Source: Spirosoma rhododendri
GTDB taxonomy: Bacteria; Bacteroidota; Bacteroidia; Cytophagales; Spirosomataceae
DNA length: 64,000 bases
NCBI RefSeq assembly: GCF_012849055.1
Contig: NZ_CP051677.1
Location: forward strand, 930,001-994,000
Reading direction: 5' to 3'
In this document: in pieces, positions 24,742 through 33,578 of the stretch
Layout: every line of letters begins with the position of its first letter
How positions within the stretch are numbered: the stretch's first letter is position 1
Position numbers and translations under genes: made by a program
Notes under the pieces: model-generated
Seen by the model: only the letters and a program-made list of their open reading frames with translations
Database searches by the model: none
Told to the model about the DNA's origin: nothing

Positions 24742-24778
24742 ACGTTTGATATGGGTTCGATTCCCGTCGCGACCACCA
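24704..24778 (+). tRNA. tRNA-Arg (anticodon CCT)
   Basis: Acceptor GGTTGCG/CGCGACC, D-stem GTTC/GAAT, anticodon stem GACGT/ACGTT with loop TTCCTAA, T-arm ATGGG-TTCGATT-CCCGT, discriminator A at 24775 and encoded CCA at 24776-24778. All stems pair, with a few G-U pairs. It decodes AGG. Confidence 0.93.
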
Positions 24779-24879
24779 CTTACTAGATCATTACTGATGC
24801 ACTTTGCAAGTAGATTACTGTACATCCGCCGGCCACCTTTCGGCTCTGTGAGTTAAGAAAAGTAGCCTGACGCGCCAGT

Positions 24880-25341
24880 ATGGATTTCGATGCAAGCGGC
24901 TACCTGTTGCCACATAATATACTTACGAGCGACGTATTTACGCTTGAACAGGTATTTGTGCTTGGGTTGAGTGAATCGACTACCCGCCGAGCCTTGTTTG
25001 AGCGATACTTGCAATACAATGACACGCTACGACAGTTGATCCCGGCGGGGTTCAGACAATGGGTTGATGGGAGTTTCATCAGCCGCAAACTAAACCCGCG
25101 AGATATCGACTTCCTGACATTCGTAGATTACCAGTTGTACGAAAATCACGAATCAGCGTTCGATGAATTAAGACGTATCCGACTCGACCGTAGTTTTGGT
25201 ATCGACGGCTATTTTGTTAAGGTTTACCCCAACACCCATCGTTTGTATAACGACTACCAGAGTGACCTGATTGAATGGCAGTACCAATTTGGTACAACCC
25301 GAAAGCATGAGTCAAAAGGATTTCTGGAAATAACTATCTGA
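24880..25341 (+). CDS. Nucleotidyltransferase-like protein (DUF6932-like), possible toxin-antitoxin component
   Basis: 153 residues. The minimal nucleotidyltransferase signature hG[GS]x9-13Dh[DE] is present: DGSFISRK (Gly64-Ser65), then Asp75 and Asp77 in NPRDIDFLTFVD. Asp109 is a candidate third acidic residue. The N-terminal third is helical. It resembles proteins annotated DUF6932. A small gene follows after 3 bases, so they form an operon. Many MNT-fold proteins act in toxin-antitoxin pairs or modify tRNA ends. The position just downstream of tRNA-Arg fits an accessory island. Function is inferred, not known. Confidence 0.7.
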   Translation: MDFDASGYLLPHNILTSDVFTLEQVFVLGLSESTTRRALFERYLQYNDTLRQLIPAGFRQWVDGSFISRKLNPRDIDFLTFVDYQLYENHESAFDELRRIRLDRSFGIDGYFVKVYPNTHRLYNDYQSDLIEWQYQFGTTRKHESKGFLEITI

Positions 25342-25344
25342 TGC

Positions 25345-25605
25345 ATGGAGCCTTATAACGTGATTGACGACGAGGATCAGCCGAGGACTGCGGAAGAACG
25401 GGCAGCAATGGTTTCGCACAGTGTAGCAATGATTGAGCGCATGAATGCAGCTATAGCCCGTCATGTGGCTACCGACATACCTAATCAGTTGGCAATCGAC
25501 CAGTTCGCCGAACTGCGCGAACGCTACATTACCGAACTAAGGGAACTGTTACAACCAATTGGCGTAGCGGTTCAATGGAATGCCGATCAACGCCGGGCAG
25601 CCTGA
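25345..25605 (+). CDS. Small helical protein paired with the nucleotidyltransferase-like gene
   Basis: 86 residues, acidic at the N-terminus (NVIDDEDQPRTAEERAAM), then predicted helices through MIERMNAAIARHVATD and FAELRERYITELRELLQPIG. No family recognised. A canonical HEPN Rx4-6H motif is not present and the length is short for HEPN. It starts 3 bases after the upstream stop, in the same frame, so co-translation is likely. It could be an antitoxin, toxin or accessory subunit. Confidence 0.65.
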   Translation: MEPYNVIDDEDQPRTAEERAAMVSHSVAMIERMNAAIARHVATDIPNQLAIDQFAELRERYITELRELLQPIGVAVQWNADQRRAA

Positions 25606-25666
25606 TAGCGCAGGACAGATCACCAATATCGGTTTGTCTACCCCCCGTAGATACACCTCTCTTCTC

Positions 25667-25701
25667 ACCAAAAAAGCCCGATCATATCGGGCTTTTTTGG
25701 T
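25667..25701. terminator. Bidirectional terminator
   Basis: 15-bp stem ACCAAAAAAGCCCGA/TCGGGCTTTTTTGGT with T-tracts on both strands, between convergent genes. Confidence 0.92.
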
Positions 25702-25761
25702 AAAATTCAGACTAATACGGTCGTATCGAGCAAGACTGACTCTCAGCTAGCTAAACATCAG

Positions 25762-26289
25762 CTATTGCTTAGTCAGCACCATTGTGTACGAGGTAGGCGT
25801 TGGCTGATTGGCGGGGTTGACCGACAACGATGTAACAAGCATGGCGGTACTACCCGTGATCGTTTTAGTAGCCGTCACCGTCTGTGGACCTCTGATTGTT
25901 AGCTGATTATCAGTTTCCGTGTACGACGTAGAAGATCCAAAGATGTTGTTGACCAACAGCTTCGAATTAGTGGAGCTTGTACAGGCCGAGATAGACGTCG
26001 CATTATTGGTAACTGTCCCGTTCGAAAACGTCAATGTAGTACTACCAATACAGTTGTTTTCCAGAAGATTCAGCGGTGAGACAATTTCTGAAAAGGAGAC
26101 ACCATTCTGCACGACAGCCGGATTGATGTTAATGGCCGATATCCGCCAGTTACCCTGGATAGACTGGTTGGTAGTGGTTGTTGTCGGATCATCGCTTTTA
26201 CAGCTTACGATCACGCCCAGGGCCAGCGACAGGGCAGCTACCGTGTTGATGATCGAAACGGTCGATAGACGTTTGGAAGAAAGCTTCAT
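25762..26289 (-). CDS. Lipocalin-like lipoprotein
   Basis: About 175 residues from the ATG at 26289. A longer in-frame start at 26337 adds residues unlike a signal peptide. Hydrophobic signal VAALSLALGVIVSC with lipobox Cys near residue 30, then a Thr-rich linker. SIQGNWRISAI is the opening strand typical of lipocalin-like domains, followed by beta strands (STTLTFSNGTVTNN, YTETDNQLTIRG) and a final YTMVLTKQ. Such proteins are outer-membrane lipoproteins of unknown ligand. Bases 26290-26584 hold no other gene that I can support. Confidence 0.72.
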   Translation of the reverse strand: MKLSSKRLSTVSIINTVAALSLALGVIVSCKSDDPTTTTTNQSIQGNWRISAININPAVVQNGVSFSEIVSPLNLLENNCIGSTTLTFSNGTVTNNATSISACTSSTNSKLLVNNIFGSSTSYTETDNQLTIRGPQTVTATKTITGSTAMLVTSLSVNPANQPTPTSYTMVLTKQ

Positions 26290-26584
26290 ACGTAGTTTTG
26301 ATTTGAGGTTAGCGCCAAAGATGAGCGATGCAGGCAATCATATAACTGATCAGGGCGCTTTTGTATTTGAACGGCGTATTTCAGACGACGGTTTATCGCG
26401 CCAGCCAGCGCTACGGCTACCCGCTCGGCCCTGTTTCAAACCGTTTAGTAACCAGATTGCCGAATTCGCAAAAAAAACAGCCCCTACTCTGGCCTGATAT
26501 TAGCTGTTCTTGATATGTTTGCTCCGGACGTTGCCAATATGGCAATTTCCCCGCCACCCCCATTCATTCGCTTTATCCTCCCGT

Positions 26585-27177
26585 ATGGCCTATAGTACCT
26601 ATACCTGTTCACAGTGCCACAAACGATTCCGCTCCTTTGATCTAAACCCCGTCTATTGCTCGGCCACCTGCCAGCAGCACGCCCAACAGCGAAACACGCC
26701 CCCCGCCAGCCTGCCAACGCCCCCCTCGACACGACCTGGCAACGTATGCACCCCGGCGAATGGGCACTCATTGAAATCAGCCAGGACAGTACCCAGCAAC
26801 GCTTCCTTGAAATAGGCTACCTGATGGTTGAAACGGCGAGCCACATCAAGATATGGCTTCCCGAAACCGTCGATCGGCACGCCAGCGTACACACCTACCG
26901 GCAGGACACAGTGATCGGCTGTCATTTTCTGCCCCAGACGGTACTGTATCAACTCATGCCGATGCTGCCTTACCTCAACAAACAAACCGGACCGATCCGG
27001 GTGCTGGCGGAAAAACTGCTGCGCAAAAACGTCGATGTACGCACGTCCGTAGCGGAATACCTGCGGCAGTATGATGTTGAGTTGTGGGCCAAACGAACTG
27101 TGCATACGTTAGATCACGCGCCGGTTTATCAGCAATTGCTCGAACTGGTCGACAAGTCGCCGAACCGGCTGGTCTAG
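26585..27177 (+). pseudogene. Zinc-ribbon protein of unknown function with a one-base frameshift
   Basis: The first frame from the ATG at 26585 encodes YTCSQCHKRF and VYCSATC, a four-Cys zinc ribbon. The adjacent frame then gives a continuous domain from DTTWQRMHPGEWALIEISQD to SPNRLV. The frames join if one C is added to either C6 run (26699-26704 or 26720-26725), giving about 197 residues. The second domain is alpha/beta with LPQTVLYQLMPMLPYLNKQTG and is not recognised. As in three other genes here, a homopolymer undercall is the simplest explanation. Confidence 0.6.
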
Positions 27178-27272
27178 CCCGATCGGGTAAGCATCTTTCT
27201 GCGACACCATACCACCGGTTGCCTTCCTGTGGTTATATTGTCGCAGCTTTCGATGTTTAGTCCTCTCGCGTT

Positions 27273-27803
27273 ATGACCCGTCTTCTTATAGTCTTATTTT
27301 TCATTGCGGCCTACCCGGCGCTGGCACAGGTGCAATTGCCCACCGATGCCAATGGGCAGGTTCAGTTTCAGGAACTGGTTCGGCTGACCGACAAAACCCG
27401 ACCCTCCAAACAGGTTTTTTCGCAAAGTCAGGCGTGGGCGGAGCGGTATTTCAAACCCGCCAACGAACCGGAGGTACAGCCCGATCTGGCCAACGGAGTT
27501 CTGTTTGTGCGGGGCGTTTACCCCATTGGTGAGCAGTTTGTCCGGTTTACCATGCTGATCGAAGCGAAAATGGGCCGTTACCGAGCGACTATCACGGATC
27601 TGATTGCGGAAAACAACGGCCTGCTGGCACCTATCCAGCCCAACAACGCTACGGCCGACGATATGCAGCGGGCGGGGGGCACTCAGATCGCCAATCCTGC
27701 CGTTGTTGAAACGGTGGCCAACCAGCAGGCGGAGTTATACAAAGCACTCGATGCCGTTTGCCGGGATACGCTCAACAACCTGAAAACTGCGCTGAACGGC
27801 TAA
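27273..27803 (+). CDS. DUF4468-type secreted protein
   Basis: 176 residues. Signal peptide 1-18 (LLIVLFFIAAYPALAQ). The body matches DUF4468 (TBP-like fold): LPTDANGQVQFQELVRL, VFSQSQAWAERYFK, DLANGVLFVRGVYP, VRFTMLIEAKMGRYRATITDL. Function unknown, periplasmic or cell-surface by inference. It ends one base before the symporter ATG, so the two genes are probably co-transcribed. Confidence 0.8.
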   Translation: MTRLLIVLFFIAAYPALAQVQLPTDANGQVQFQELVRLTDKTRPSKQVFSQSQAWAERYFKPANEPEVQPDLANGVLFVRGVYPIGEQFVRFTMLIEAKMGRYRATITDLIAENNGLLAPIQPNNATADDMQRAGGTQIANPAVVETVANQQAELYKALDAVCRDTLNNLKTALNG

Positions 27804-27804
27804 T

Positions 27805-29135
27805 ATGAAACGGCTCTTTACCAACCTCACTTTCTGGGTATTGACGGCGATCACGCTGGGTATTCTGCTGGGCCACTTCCGCCCTGACCTGGCCCTGATG
27901 CCCGTACTCGACGGGCCCATCAAAACGCGCTTTATCGGGCAGGAACTGACCATCGGCGCGACGTTCAGCGAATTTCTCAGCGGCATTTTTATCAGTCTGG
28001 TGAAGCTCTTTATCAGCCCCATTATTTTTCTGACAATCACGCTCGGCATCGTCAGCATGGGCGATTTGAAGAAAGTGGGTAAGGTTGGAGCAAAAGCCCT
28101 ACTCTATTTTGAAATCATCACGACGGTAGCGCTGATTATCGGCGTCATCGTGGCTAACATCATCCGTCCCGGCGACGGGGTCGCGACGTCGCAGCTAAAG
28201 GGGGCGACATTTCCAAATACACCAAAGGCGCGACGGAATTTAGCTGGTGGCAGTTTTTCCTCGACAATGTGACGCTGCAAGTGCTCGTGCTGGCCATTCT
28301 GACGGGCATCGTGCTGAGCCGCTACAGTGGTCGCGACCGCGTTATCGGCTGGTTCAACATCGCGTCGAAATACATTTTCTGGGGATTGCATAAGGTGATG
28401 ATCCTGGCTCCGATCGGTGCGTTTGGTGGGATGGCTTACACCATCGGCAAATACGGGCTGGGTACGCTGCTGCCACTGGCCAAGCTGATGGGAACGGTCT
28501 ACACCACGATGGCCATCTTTATTTTCGGGGTGCTGGGCCTGATTCTGCGCTCCTGCCGGGTCAATATCATGCAGTTTCTGCGCTACATCCGTGAAGAGTT
28601 GCTGATCGTGCTGGGTACTTCATCGTCGGAAGCGGCCCTGCCCTCGCTGATCGACAAATTGCAGCGGATGGGCTGCGCCAAATCGGTTGTGGGGCTGGTG
28701 GTTCCGGCAGGGTATTCGTTTAACCTCGACGGCACAACGATTTACCTGTCGATGGCAACGATTTTTCTGGCGCAGGTCTTCAACGTCCACCTCGACCTGA
28801 CCCAGATGCTGACAATCATCGGGATTCTGATGGTGACGTCGAAGGGGGCAGCGGGTGTTACGGGCAGCGGCTTTGTGGTGCTGGCTAGTACGCTGACGGC
28901 CGTGAAAGCCATTCCACTCGAAGGGCTGGCGCTACTGCTGGGCGTCGACCGGTTTATGTCGGAAGCGCGGAGCATCACCAATTTTATCGGCAACGGCGTA
29001 GCGACGATCTGGCTCTCAAACAACGAAAACGCACTCGACCGCGCGCAGATGGAACGGGCGTTTGCGCAGACACCGGAGCTGGAAGATGTGCGCGATACCA
29101 ATCAGATTGTACGGCCAGTCTCGAAAGACGAATAG
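27805..29135 (+). pseudogene. Dicarboxylate/amino-acid:cation symporter (DctA/GltP type) with a one-base frameshift
   Basis: SLC1/DAACS transporter. The first frame gives helices 1-3 (SLVKLFISPIIFLTITLGIVSM). At the G-run 28200-28204 it shifts. The other frame continues DISKYTKGATEFSWWQFF and then the transport core: GTSSSEAALPSLIDKL, the unwound helix-7 region YSFNLDGTTIYLSMATIF (NLDGT in place of NMDGT), TSKGAAGVTGSGF and the C-terminal substrate site. One G restores 443 residues, the normal family length. It lies upstream of malic enzyme, so uptake of malate or related C4 acids is plausible. Confidence 0.88.
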
Positions 29136-29142
29136 AATCAGT

Positions 29143-29150
29143 TAGGTTTG
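29143..29150 (+). promoter_or_regulatory. Possible -7 box for malic enzyme
   Basis: TAGGTTTG is an exact TAnnTTTG match, 60 bp before the ATG. No TTG is seen at the -33 distance. Confidence 0.4.
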
Positions 29151-29209
29151 CAGGATAGCTACCAGTTGAAGCTACTACCGCTGGTGGAATTGAACGCAAT
29201 TACCTGACA

Positions 29210-31477
29210 ATGACAACGAATCCTACGGATAAGCTTCGGGAAGACGCGCTGTATTATCACGCCAAAGGTCGACCGGGGAAGATTGAAATTACACCCACCA
29301 AAGAAACGGCCAATCAGCGCGACCTCTCGCTGGCGTATTCGCCCGGCGTCGCCGAACCCTGTCTGGCTATCGCCGAAACACCCGCCAAAGCCTACGATTA
29401 CACCGCCAAAGGCAACCTCGTCGCCGTTATCAGCAACGGCACGGCCGTGCTGGGGCTGGGCAACATTGGCCCGGTAGCGTCGAAGCCGGTAATGGAAGGG
29501 AAAAGCCTGCTGTTTAAACTCTACGCCGATATCGACGCCTTCGACATCGAACTCGACACGACCAACATCGATGAGTTTGTCCGGACGGTGAAGATTCTGG
29601 AACCAACGTTTGGCGGGGTCAACCTAGAAGACATTGCTGCGCCTGACTGCTTTGCCATTGAGCAGCGGTTGAAAAAGGAGTTGAACATTCCCGTCATGCA
29701 CGACGATCAGCACGGCACCGCCATTACGTCGGCGGCTGCGCTGCTCAACGCGCTCGAACTGGCCGGGAAGCAAATCGGGGAGATCAAGCTGGTGGTCAAC
29801 GGGGCGGGGGCTGCGGCTATCTCGTGCATGAACCTGTACGTCAGCCTGGGCGTGTCGCCGGACAATATCATCGTGTTCGACAAAGACGGCCTGCTGACAA
29901 AAGACCGCAACAATCTGGCCCCCAATCAGTACAAGTACACCACCGACCGCTGCCCCGCCAACTGGACACTGACCGATGCGCTACAAGGGGCCGACGTATT
30001 TCTGGGCCTCTCGGTCGGTAACGTCGTGACGGGCGAGATGGTCAAAACGATGGCCGATAACCCGATTGTGTTTGCGATGGCGAACCCAAATCCGGAAATC
30101 AGCTACGACATCGCCACGGCCGCCCGGCCCGACATCATCATGGCAACGGGCCGGTCCGACTATCCGAATCAGGTCAACAACGTGCTGGGTTTCCCCTACA
30201 TTTTCCGGGGGGCACTCGACGTGCGGGCAACGGAAATCAACGAAGCGATGAAACTGGGAGCCGTCCACGCGCTGGCCGATCTGGCAAAGAAAGCCGTACC
30301 GGAGAGCGTCAGCCGCAGCTACGGACAGGAGTTGGTCTTCAGCCGGACCTATATTCTGCCCAAACCTACCGACCCGCGCCTGCTGATGACCGTGGCCCCG
30401 GCCGTGGCTAAAGCCGCCATCGAATCGGGCGTGGCGCAGCAACCCATCACCGACTGGAACGAATACGATCTGCAACTGTCGCGCCGACTGGGGCAGGATA
30501 ACTCGCTGACGCGGGGGCTACTGGCACAAGCGCAGCGGTCGCCCAAGCGGGTCGTCTTCACCGACGGCGAAAACCCGACCGTACTCCGCGCCGTAGCCGA
30601 CGTGCTGGAGCAGCGTATCGCCGTCCCGATTCTGCTGGGCAACCCCGACATCATTCGCACGATGCTCAGCGACTTCCGGCTCAACCTGGGCAACGTCCGC
30701 ATCATCGACCAACGATCTGACGAGCAGGCGGACGTACGAGAACGCTACGCGCAGGTACTGTACGAAAAGCGCAAACGCAAGGGACTGACCCTGACCGAAG
30801 CGCAGGCCCTTATGCGCGACCGCAACTATTTCGGGGCCGTAATGCTCGAAACGGGCGAAGCCGACGTGCTGATTTCGGGTCTGACGCGCAACTACCCACA
30901 AACGCTCCGACCCGCCTTGCAGGTCATCGGTCGGCAGCCGGGCATCAAAAAAGTGTCAGGCATGTACGTGCTGATGTCGCGCTTCGGTCCGCTGTTTCTG
31001 GCCGATACAACCGTCAACGTCAACCCGACGATGGAGGAAATTGTCGAGATCGCCGAAACGACCGCCCGCGAAGTGCAGCGGCTGAATATTCAGCCCCGGC
31101 TGGCGCTTCTCTCCTACTCGACCTTCGGTAGTGCGCCCGGCGAAGACGCTGAGAAGATGCAGCAAGCCACGGCTGTTTTGCAGGAAAAACACCCGGACTG
31201 GATTATCGACGGCGAAATGCAGGCCCACCTGCCGTTTAATCAGGAGTTACTACGCGAAACGTATTCGTTCTCGTCATTGGCCGAGCAACCCGCCAACGTG
31301 CTGATCTTTCCGAACCTGTCGGCATCAAACATCGCGTACAACCTGCTGAAAGAAATCGGCCGGATCGAGAAAATCGGTCCGGTACTGATGGGTATCCGCA
31401 AGCCGGTACACGTGCTGCAACTCGGCAGTACCGTCCGCGAAGTCGTCAGCATGGTGACGATTGCCGTAGCGGACTAA
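29210..31477 (+). CDS. maeB: NADP-dependent malic enzyme with C-terminal phosphotransacetylase-like domain
   Basis: 755 residues, the standard MaeB length. Residues 1-430 are the malic enzyme: [37 protein letters not shown] (metal/catalytic region), [10 protein letters not shown] (NADP Rossmann) and [10 protein letters not shown]. Residues 430-755 resemble phosphate acetyltransferase ([38 protein letters not shown]) and are usually regulatory, binding acetyl-CoA. It decarboxylates malate to pyruvate and supplies NADPH. The C4-dicarboxylate symporter upstream suggests a malate-use unit. Confidence 0.94.
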   Translation: MTTNPTDKLREDALYYHAKGRPGKIEITPTKETANQRDLSLAYSPGVAEPCLAIAETPAKAYDYTAKGNLVAVISNGTAVLGLGNIGPVASKPVMEGKSLLFKLYADIDAFDIELDTTNIDEFVRTVKILEPTFGGVNLEDIAAPDCFAIEQRLKKELNIPVMHDDQHGTAITSAAALLNALELAGKQIGEIKLVVNGAGAAAISCMNLYVSLGVSPDNIIVFDKDGLLTKDRNNLAPNQYKYTTDRCPANWTLTDALQGADVFLGLSVGNVVTGEMVKTMADNPIVFAMANPNPEISYDIATAARPDIIMATGRSDYPNQVNNVLGFPYIFRGALDVRATEINEAMKLGAVHALADLAKKAVPESVSRSYGQELVFSRTYILPKPTDPRLLMTVAPAVAKAAIESGVAQQPITDWNEYDLQLSRRLGQDNSLTRGLLAQAQRSPKRVVFTDGENPTVLRAVADVLEQRIAVPILLGNPDIIRTMLSDFRLNLGNVRIIDQRSDEQADVRERYAQVLYEKRKRKGLTLTEAQALMRDRNYFGAVMLETGEADVLISGLTRNYPQTLRPALQVIGRQPGIKKVSGMYVLMSRFGPLFLADTTVNVNPTMEEIVEIAETTAREVQRLNIQPRLALLSYSTFGSAPGEDAEKMQQATAVLQEKHPDWIIDGEMQAHLPFNQELLRETYSFSSLAEQPANVLIFPNLSASNIAYNLLKEIGRIEKIGPVLMGIRKPVHVLQLGSTVREVVSMVTIAVAD

Positions 31478-31485
31478 CGGTTTTG

Positions 31486-31561
31486 GAGGAAAGCGAAAAG
31501 AGGTGAGCAGAAAGACTGGTTTACGCCAGCATCTTTCTGCTCACCTCTTTTCGCTTTCCTC
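31486..31561. terminator. Perfect 30-bp hairpin between convergent maeB and ggt
   Basis: Arms 31486-31515 and 31532-31561 are exact complements. The 16-base loop can itself pair CTGG with CCAG. It ends 7 bp before the ggt stop. Probably a bidirectional terminator. Confidence 0.7.
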
Positions 31562-31567
31562 TACCAA

Positions 31568-33373
31568 TCAATACCCTCTCGCTGTGTTGTCGGCGCGGGG
31601 GTCGGAGGCACCTTCGTAGGAGCCGTCCGGGCGGATCAGGACGCAGTCCATCCGACCGAGTGTGTTGGTCAGTTTTTCGAGAACATAGCCCCGGTTGACG
31701 AGCGTTTGCGTGGTTGGCTCGGTGAAAGCATTTTGCTCGAAAATCGTTTTGTCGGGCAGCCACTGATGGTGAAATTTCAGCGCATTGACGGACTGCTGCA
31801 TCGTCATCCCGTGCTCGATCACGTTCAGAATCGTCTGGTACACCGACGTAATAATCGTCGACCCACCGGGCGTACCGACCACCATAAACAGCTTACCGTC
31901 TTTCTCCAGAATCGTCGGTGTCATCGACGATAGCATCCGCTTGTTGGGCGCGATGGCGTTGGCCTGATTGCCGGTTAATCCGAACATATTCGGCACACCC
32001 GGCTTCACGCTGAAATCGTCCATCTCGTTGTTCATGAAAAACCCGGCCCCGCCAATCACAACCCGGCTACCATAGCCGCCGTTGAGTGTCGTGGTAATGC
32101 TGACCGCGTTACCGTCTTTGTCGACAATCGAGAAGTGGGTCGTTTCCAGACTCTCGTAGCCGGGCAGCGTACCGCCTTTGATGGCCCGGCTGTCGGTCGC
32201 GTGGGCAAACGAGAAATCCTGCCAGCGGGTGCGCAAATAGGCCGGGTCGATCAGTTGCGCGACGGGGATTTTGAGAAAGTCGGGGTCACCCAGAAACTTC
32301 GCCCGGTCGGCATAGACACGCCGTTCGGCTTCGATCATCACCTGCACCGTACTGTCGCGGTTCCAGCCCCACCGGCGCAGCGGGTATTGCTCCGACAAAC
32401 GCATCAACTGAATCAGCGCGATACCACCGCTGGAGGTTGGCGGCATTGTAATCACGTTGTACTCTTTGTACGTCGCCTGTAGTGGATCGCGCCAGACAGC
32501 GTGGTAATTTTTCAGGTCTTCCTCGCTGATGATACCACCGCCCCGCTTCATCTCGTCGGTAAGCAGCCGCGCCGTTTCACCCTCGTAGAAGCCCGCCCGG
32601 CCCTGCTGCTGAATGCGTTGCATTGTACGGGCCAGATCGGCCTGCACGAGTTTGTCGCCCTGCTGCCAGCGGCTCGACGTATCGGTGGTGCTTTTCAGGA
32701 AATACGCTTTGCCGGGGTTGATGGTCTGTAACTCTTTGCGAATGCGGTTCAGTCCCGTCGCGTCGCGTTCGGTCAGCGAGTAGCCGTTGGTAGCCAGGTC
32801 GACGGCGGGTTGCAGCACCTGCGCCCACGTCAGCTTCCCAAACCGCTTGTGCGCTTCCGCCATCCCATCAACCGAACCCGGCACTCCACTCGCCAGGTGG
32901 CCGCTCGTGCTCAGGCCGGGCCGTACGTTGCCCGCCGAATCGAGGTACATGTTGGCCGTTGCCCGTCCGGGGGCTTTCTCGCGATAATCGAGCGTGTACG
33001 ATTTACCGTCGCGGCTGCGGTAGACCATAAAGCCGCCCCCGCCAATGTTCCCCGCGTTGGGGTACACGACAGCCAGCGCAAACTGCACCGCCACGGCCGC
33101 GTCGACGGCATTGCCCCCCGCCTGCAAAATAGCTAGCCCGACCTGCGAGGCTTCGGGGTGCGCCGAGGTGACCATGCCGTTACGACCGATCACACCCTTC
33201 CGGTCGGAATAGAACGGCTTCGTTAACGCGCCTTCCTCGCTGTACTGGTACACCCCCTGCCCCTGCCGAACGCTACCCACTTTACTGTCGGGCGATTTGG
33301 TGGTTTTACAGGCCGTGGCAATGAGCCCACCGACGAGCAGACAGGCAGCATACTGATATACGTTTTTCATCAT
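31568..33373 (-). CDS. ggt: Gamma-glutamyltransferase, lipoprotein
   Basis: 601 residues. Lipoprotein signal with Cys22 (GGLIATAC). The precursor autocleaves before Thr411 in LETTHFSIVDKDGNAVS, the N-terminal nucleophile of the small subunit. NAGNIGGGGFMVY, GFFMNNEMDDFSVKPGVPN and PNKRMLSSMTPTI are the remaining family signatures. It hydrolyses or transfers the gamma-glutamyl group of glutathione and peptides in the periplasm or at the outer membrane. Convergent with maeB across a 30-bp hairpin. Confidence 0.94.
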   Translation of the reverse strand: MMKNVYQYAACLLVGGLIATACKTTKSPDSKVGSVRQGQGVYQYSEEGALTKPFYSDRKGVIGRNGMVTSAHPEASQVGLAILQAGGNAVDAAVAVQFALAVVYPNAGNIGGGGFMVYRSRDGKSYTLDYREKAPGRATANMYLDSAGNVRPGLSTSGHLASGVPGSVDGMAEAHKRFGKLTWAQVLQPAVDLATNGYSLTERDATGLNRIRKELQTINPGKAYFLKSTTDTSSRWQQGDKLVQADLARTMQRIQQQGRAGFYEGETARLLTDEMKRGGGIISEEDLKNYHAVWRDPLQATYKEYNVITMPPTSSGGIALIQLMRLSEQYPLRRWGWNRDSTVQVMIEAERRVYADRAKFLGDPDFLKIPVAQLIDPAYLRTRWQDFSFAHATDSRAIKGGTLPGYESLETTHFSIVDKDGNAVSITTTLNGGYGSRVVIGGAGFFMNNEMDDFSVKPGVPNMFGLTGNQANAIAPNKRMLSSMTPTILEKDGKLFMVVGTPGGSTIITSVYQTILNVIEHGMTMQQSVNALKFHHQWLPDKTIFEQNAFTEPTTQTLVNRGYVLEKLTNTLGRMDCVLIRPDGSYEGASDPRADNTARGY

Positions 33374-33403
33374 GTAGCAGGTAGTACAGGTTGTTGGAAA
33401 CCT

Positions 33404-33433
33404 CTAAACTACGAAAAGGCGGGCTCGCATCAA
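33404..33433 (-). promoter_or_regulatory. Likely ggt promoter
   Basis: On the minus strand, TTG (33433-33431), a 19-bp spacer and TAGTTTAG (33411-33404), one mismatch from TAnnTTTG, about 30 bp before the start codon. Confidence 0.45.
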
Positions 33434-33578
33434 GCAGTGGCCCCATTTTGTCCGCGCTTCCATTGGCCGTATGTTCTTTCGACCGTCTATCCCTTTACGC
33501 GCTAAGCTTATCGAAAACCCGTTTGGCAGCAACGCCTTTGTTTGTTTCTTTGTTTGATTCGTATACCCCATCGGCAGT

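Noticed and set aside
25345..25605. HEPN ribonuclease partner of the nucleotidyltransferase-like gene
   Set aside because: No Rx4-6H motif fits (the nearest Arg-His spacing is too long), and 86 residues is short for HEPN.
27805..29135. Two separate transporter genes instead of one
   Set aside because: The first frame ends in unrelated sequence after helix 3. The missing link DISKYTKGATEFSWWQFF is encoded in the other frame, so it is one split symporter gene.
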